From assembly GCF_007752535.1 (NCBI RefSeq), contig NZ_CP036426.1, positions 992,001 to 1,056,000 of the forward strand: 64,000 nt of DNA, in the 5' to 3' direction. This stretch comes from Tautonia plasticadhaerens. Its GTDB lineage: Bacteria; Planctomycetota; Planctomycetia; Isosphaerales; Isosphaeraceae. The translations under genes were made by a program, and so were the position numbers. A model generated the notes under the pieces. That model worked only from the letters and a program-made list of their open reading frames with translations, was not told the origin of the DNA and did no database searches. Positions 61,116 to 64,000 of the stretch are shown here, one piece after another. Positions within the stretch are counted from its first letter, which is position 1; each line of letters opens with the position of its first letter.

Positions 61116-62636
61116 TCAGCTCCGGTCCTCGGCCGGGGGTTCCCCCTTAAGGGCACGGTCGGCGATGTCGTGCCGGAACCAGCCCCCGGTGAACCGGATG
61201 GCGGAGGCGGCCCGATAGGCGCGGTCCCGGGCCTCGGCGAAGTCCTCGCCGATCGCCGTCACGTTCAGGACCCGGCCGCCATCGGTGATGATCCGGGGCC
61301 CCTGGGGCTCGTTCCGGGTGGCCGTGCCGGCGTGGAAGACCTTGACCCCCTCCATCGCACCGGCCTCATCCAGCCCGTTGATCGGCCGGCCGCGCTCGTA
61401 GGCCCCGGGGTAGCCCTCGGAGGCCATGACCACGGTGACGGCGGGGCGGGGATCCCAGTCCAGGGCGACCGAGTCGAGCCGCTCGTCGACCACCGCCTCC
61501 AGGGCGTCGACCAGGTCGGACCGCAGCCGCATCAGGATCGCCTGGATCTCGGGGTCGCCGAACCGGACGTTGAACTCCAGGACCTTCGGCCCCTGGTGCG
61601 TGAGCATGATCCCCGCGTACAGGACGCCCCGGAAGGCGCGCCGGGAACGCTTCATGGCGTGGACGATCGGCACCAGGATCTCGCGCTCGACCTCCGCCAT
61701 CAGTTCGGGGGTGAGCACCCGGGCGGGGGAGTAGGCGCCCATGCCCCCGGTGTTGGGGCCCTCGTCGCCGTCGAAGGCCCGCTTGTGGTCCTGGCTCGAT
61801 TCCAGGGGGATGATCGTCCGGCCGTCGGTCAGGGCCAGGACGCTGGCCTCGACGCCGTCGAGCCGCTCCTCGATCAACACCCGGTCGCCGGCCCGGCCGT
61901 GGAGCCGTCGGACCATGATCTCGTCGATCGCCTCCAGCGCCTCGCCGAGGTCCTTGCAGACCGCCACCCCCTTGCCCGCCGCCAGCCCGTCGGCCTTGAT
62001 GACCAGGCCGATCGGCCGGGTGAGGACGTAGCGCCGGGCCTCCTCGATCGTCTTGAACGAGCGCCGCTTGCCCCGCTCGTCGACCTCGACCTCGGCTTGG
62101 CCGGGGACGAGCACCTCCCGGGGGTCCAGGATCGCCTCGATCGCCTCGATCGCCTCGGCGGCGGTTCGGCAATGCTGGGTCCCCCGGACCGGGGACCGGC
62201 CCCGGGGGCGGAGGGTCAGGGCCACCTCCCGGGAGAGGATGAACTGCTCGGCGTCGGGGGCCCCCCGGAAGACCCGGAACTCGGCGGTGGGGATGCCCGC
62301 CTGCCGCATGACCTCCTTGGCGAAGATCTTGCTCCCCTCCAGCTCGGCGGCGAGCTTGCTCGGCCCGAAGACCCGCAGCCCCTCGCGCTGGAAGGCGTCG
62401 ACGATCCCGTTGACCAGCGGCTCCTCGGGGCCGACCACCGTCAGGCCGACGTCCCGGCTCTTGGCGAACCGGACGAGTTCCCTCGTGTCCTTGGGGTCGA
62501 TCGCCACGTTCTCGGCGTCCCGGGAGGTCCCGGCGTTGCCCGGGGCGCAGTAGATCGTCTTCACCCGGGGGGACTGCCCCAGCTTCCAGCAGAGCGCGTG
62601 CTCGCGCCCCCCCCTGCCGATGACCAGCACGTTCAC
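61116..62636 (-). CDS. purD: Phosphoribosylamine-glycine ligase with internal insertion
   Basis: 506 residues versus about 420-430 usually. PurD joins glycine to 5-phosphoribosylamine with ATP in de novo purine synthesis. ATP-grasp features: VLVIGRGGREHALCWKL, TVVGPEEPLVNGIVD, EGSKIFAKEVMRQAGIPTAEF, VIKADGLAAGKGVAVCKDL, VLIEERLDGVEASVLALTDG, SQDHKRAFDGDEGPNTGGMGAYSPA, and FNVRFGDPEIQAILMRL. Between PTAEFRVF and LVIKADGLAAGKG there are about 68 additional residues (about 137-205; 62021-62227) with RPRGRSPVRGTQHCRTAAEAI and a basic end. Start: GTG at 62636 with GAGGAG 8 nt upstream. Confidence 0.95.
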   Translation of the reverse strand: MNVLVIGRGGREHALCWKLGQSPRVKTIYCAPGNAGTSRDAENVAIDPKDTRELVRFAKSRDVGLTVVGPEEPLVNGIVDAFQREGLRVFGPSKLAAELEGSKIFAKEVMRQAGIPTAEFRVFRGAPDAEQFILSREVALTLRPRGRSPVRGTQHCRTAAEAIEAIEAILDPREVLVPGQAEVEVDERGKRRSFKTIEEARRYVLTRPIGLVIKADGLAAGKGVAVCKDLGEALEAIDEIMVRRLHGRAGDRVLIEERLDGVEASVLALTDGRTIIPLESSQDHKRAFDGDEGPNTGGMGAYSPARVLTPELMAEVEREILVPIVHAMKRSRRAFRGVLYAGIMLTHQGPKVLEFNVRFGDPEIQAILMRLRSDLVDALEAVVDERLDSVALDWDPRPAVTVVMASEGYPGAYERGRPINGLDEAGAMEGVKVFHAGTATRNEPQGPRIITDGGRVLNVTAIGEDFAEARDRAYRAASAIRFTGGWFRHDIADRALKGEPPAEDRS

Positions 62637-62778
62637 GGATCGACTCCTCGATGCTCCCCGGATCGGCCCGCCGCCGGGCCCGGCCTTCCTCACTGTTGGA
62701 TCGCTCATTCTAACCAACCGGCGGCCGGTCTCGCGGCGCATTCTTCGGGGAGGCGTCAAACGGACCGGGGAGGGATCC

Positions 62779-62856
62779 GGATCTCTCGCGGCGGCGCGGG
62801 GTCGCGGAGAGGAGGAGCGGGATTCTCCCCGACCCCGCGCCGCCGGGGGGAGATCC
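62779..62856. repeat. Large near-perfect hairpin
   Basis: Outer arms GGATCTC/GAGATCC, a perfect 15-bp inner stem (GGCGGCGCGGGGTCG at 62790-62804 with its complement at 62830-62844) and an apical GGAGA/TCTCC, loop about 13 nt. It sits upstream of both promoters, so it is neither a terminator nor an asd leader; it could be a repetitive palindromic element or a protein-binding cruciform. Confidence 0.55.
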
Positions 62857-62868
62857 GCCGTCCCCCGA

Positions 62869-62898
62869 TTGGCCCCGCATCATTCGATTCGCTAAACT
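62869..62898 (+). promoter_or_regulatory. Promoter candidate of asd
   Basis: TTGGCC (62869-62874), 18-nt spacer, TAAACT (62893-62898), the lowest-GC stretch in this interval. Leader about 67 nt. Confidence 0.4.
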
Positions 62899-62971
62899 GT
62901 TCCATCCCGCCGCGCCACGGCCCCCGAGGGGCCGGAGGCGGGGCGAAGTCGCCAGAGAGGAGCGTAGGATC

Positions 62972-63997
62972 GTGAAGCGCGTCGCCGTCGTCGGGGCCAC
63001 CGGGGCCGTGGGAGAGCGGATGGTCCGCCTGCTGGAGGAGCGCGCCTTCCCGGTCGGCTCGATCAAATTCCTGGCCTCGGCGCGGGGCGCCGGCGAGGAC
63101 CGGGTGGTCCGGTTCCGGGGGGAAGACGTCCCGGTCGAGCCGGTGAGCGAGGAGGCGTTCCGGGGCGTCGAGATCGTCCTGTCGAGCACCCCGGCCTCGG
63201 TCTCGAAGCAGTGGAGCCCGGTCGCCGCCGCCGCCGGGGCCGTGGTGATCGACAATTCCAGCGCCTTCCGGATGGACCCCGAGGTCCCGCTGGTCGTCCC
63301 CGAGGTCAACGCCCACGACATCCCGAGGCACCGGGGGATCATCGCCAACCCCAACTGCTCGACCATCCAGATGGTCGTCGCCCTGAAGCCGATCCACGAC
63401 GCGGCGACGATCCGGCGGGTGATCGTCAGCACGTATCAATCGGTCTCCGGCGCCGGGCAGAAGGGGCTGGTGGAGCTGGAGGAGCAGCTCGAGGCGCTGG
63501 TCCACCGGAGGGACTGGCCCGCCCCCTCCAAGTTCTCCCACCCGATCGCCGGCAACTGCCTGCCCCAGATCGACGCCTTCCTCCCCGACGGCTACACCAA
63601 GGAGGAGCGGAAGATGATCGACGAGACCCGGAAGATCATGGGGAGCGAGGCCATCGAGGTCGTCCCCACCTGCGTCCGGGTCCCGGTGCCGTACTCGCAC
63701 AGCGAGTCGATCCTCGTCGAGACCGACCGGCCCCTGTCGGCGGACGAGGCCCGGTCCCTCTGGGCGAGTGCGCCCGGCGTGACCGTGGTCGACGACCCCG
63801 AGCACGGCCGATACCCCCTGGCCGCCGACGCCGAGGGGCATGATGATGTGTTCGTCGGCCGGATCCGGCGCGACCCGTACCGCCCGAACGCCCTGCTGTT
63901 CTGGTGCGTCAGCGACAACCTCCGCAAGGGGGCCGCGACCAACGCCGTGCAGATCGCCGAGGAGCTGGTCAAGCTGGAGGTCGGCACCCGGGGCTGA
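62972..63997 (+). CDS. asd: Aspartate-semialdehyde dehydrogenase
   Basis: 341 residues, the normal bacterial length. Reduces aspartyl phosphate with NADPH to aspartate semialdehyde, the branch point to lysine/diaminopimelate, threonine and methionine. Motifs: VAVVGATGAVGERMVRLL (cofactor), VIDNSSAFRMDPEVPLVVPEVN, IIANPNCSTIQMVVAL (active-site Cys in PNCST, about residue 129), STYQSVSGAGQKGLVEL, and RVPVPYSHSESI (His-type base region). Start GTG at 62972 with GAGGAG 10 nt upstream. Complete in the window, with the stop 3 nt before the end. Divergent from purD. Confidence 0.95.
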   Translation: MKRVAVVGATGAVGERMVRLLEERAFPVGSIKFLASARGAGEDRVVRFRGEDVPVEPVSEEAFRGVEIVLSSTPASVSKQWSPVAAAAGAVVIDNSSAFRMDPEVPLVVPEVNAHDIPRHRGIIANPNCSTIQMVVALKPIHDAATIRRVIVSTYQSVSGAGQKGLVELEEQLEALVHRRDWPAPSKFSHPIAGNCLPQIDAFLPDGYTKEERKMIDETRKIMGSEAIEVVPTCVRVPVPYSHSESILVETDRPLSADEARSLWASAPGVTVVDDPEHGRYPLAADAEGHDDVFVGRIRRDPYRPNALLFWCVSDNLRKGAATNAVQIAEELVKLEVGTRG

Positions 63998-64000
63998 GCC

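Larger units (their letters stand above)
62637..62971. other. Divergent intergenic region purD / asd
   Basis: 335 bp. Contains ATTCTA (62707-62712; TAGAAT -10-like on the minus strand for purD), a large hairpin (62779-62856) and an asd promoter (62869-62898). No gene. Confidence 0.5.

Noticed and set aside
1-64000. tRNA, rRNA or CRISPR loci
   Set aside because: No tRNA-like TPsiC arm with cloverleaf pairing, no rRNA segments and no regularly spaced direct repeats were recognised; a tRNA scan would be needed to be sure.

Overview
This window is a GC-rich (roughly 70% or more) bacterial chromosome segment that reads as a member of Planctomycetota, most likely family Isosphaeraceae (Isosphaera/Tautonia-like). 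The lineage call rests on several features: two DUF1559 proteins with prepilin-type N-termini and an H-x9-DG C-terminal motif, a secreted protein with an N-terminal LESLEGRALL motif, an ECF sigma factor paired with a very large Ser/Thr kinase-TPR protein, and long proline/glycine-rich intergenic stretches. No rRNA, tRNA or CRISPR array was recognised.

Layout. 0-14 kb: a truncated membrane protein, a 1-kb intergenic region with repeats, a double-domain M16 peptidase, a DUF1559 pseudopilin with a small lipoprotein, a beta-helix/YVTN gene pair, a lipoprotein with amphipathic repeats, an AsmA-like protein and Dps. 14.5-21 kb: the type II fatty-acid synthesis cluster plsX - (zinc-ribbon protein) - fabD - (Uma2 nuclease-like) - fabG - acpP - fabF, with sigma70-like promoters visible in front of plsX, fabG and acpP. 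21-29 kb: a polysaccharide pyruvyl transferase-like protein, a short HPF/RaiA protein, a TPR gene split by a ~2.5-kb serine-recombinase element, and a thrS carrying a low-GC internal segment. 29-41 kb: a PEGA-like membrane protein, an RdgC-like protein, a DUF885 peptidase-like protein, a translationally coupled acyltransferase/SGNH pair, a DUF457-like membrane protein, and the ECF sigma/kinase-TPR operon. 41-50 kb: a DUF4198 protein with a DUF1559 pseudopilin, a small secreted protein, an Lhr-like helicase, a second repeat-bearing intergenic region, the LESLEGRALL protein and a parvulin-type PPIase. 50-64 kb: a sulfite dehydrogenase (molybdopterin subunit plus dihaem cytochrome), a sugar epimerase-like SDR, cardiolipin synthase, an Fsr-like MFS gene coupled to a CobA-HemD fusion, a two-gene Hsp20 operon, purD and asd.

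Most notable. (1) A compact mobile element, consisting of a 705-aa serine recombinase and a small coupled upstream ORF that appears frameshifted in a C7 run, sits inside a TPR gene. Joining the two gene halves at a shared 5-bp CGAGA restores a clean 233-codon reading frame. (2) thrS contains about 85 extra residues between motif 1 and the KPMNCP motif, encoded by DNA near 50% GC. (3) Two intergenic regions 46 kb apart share a dispersed repeat (CGGAGCGAACCC followed at fixed distance by GGCGCACCG). (4) A perfect inverted repeat precedes the hsp20 operon and a ~78-nt hairpin lies between purD and asd.

Functional assignments rest on motifs read by eye; no database search was possible. Start codons were chosen from ribosome-binding sites, overlap with neighbours and where family homology begins. 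Promoters and terminators are sequence-pattern predictions.
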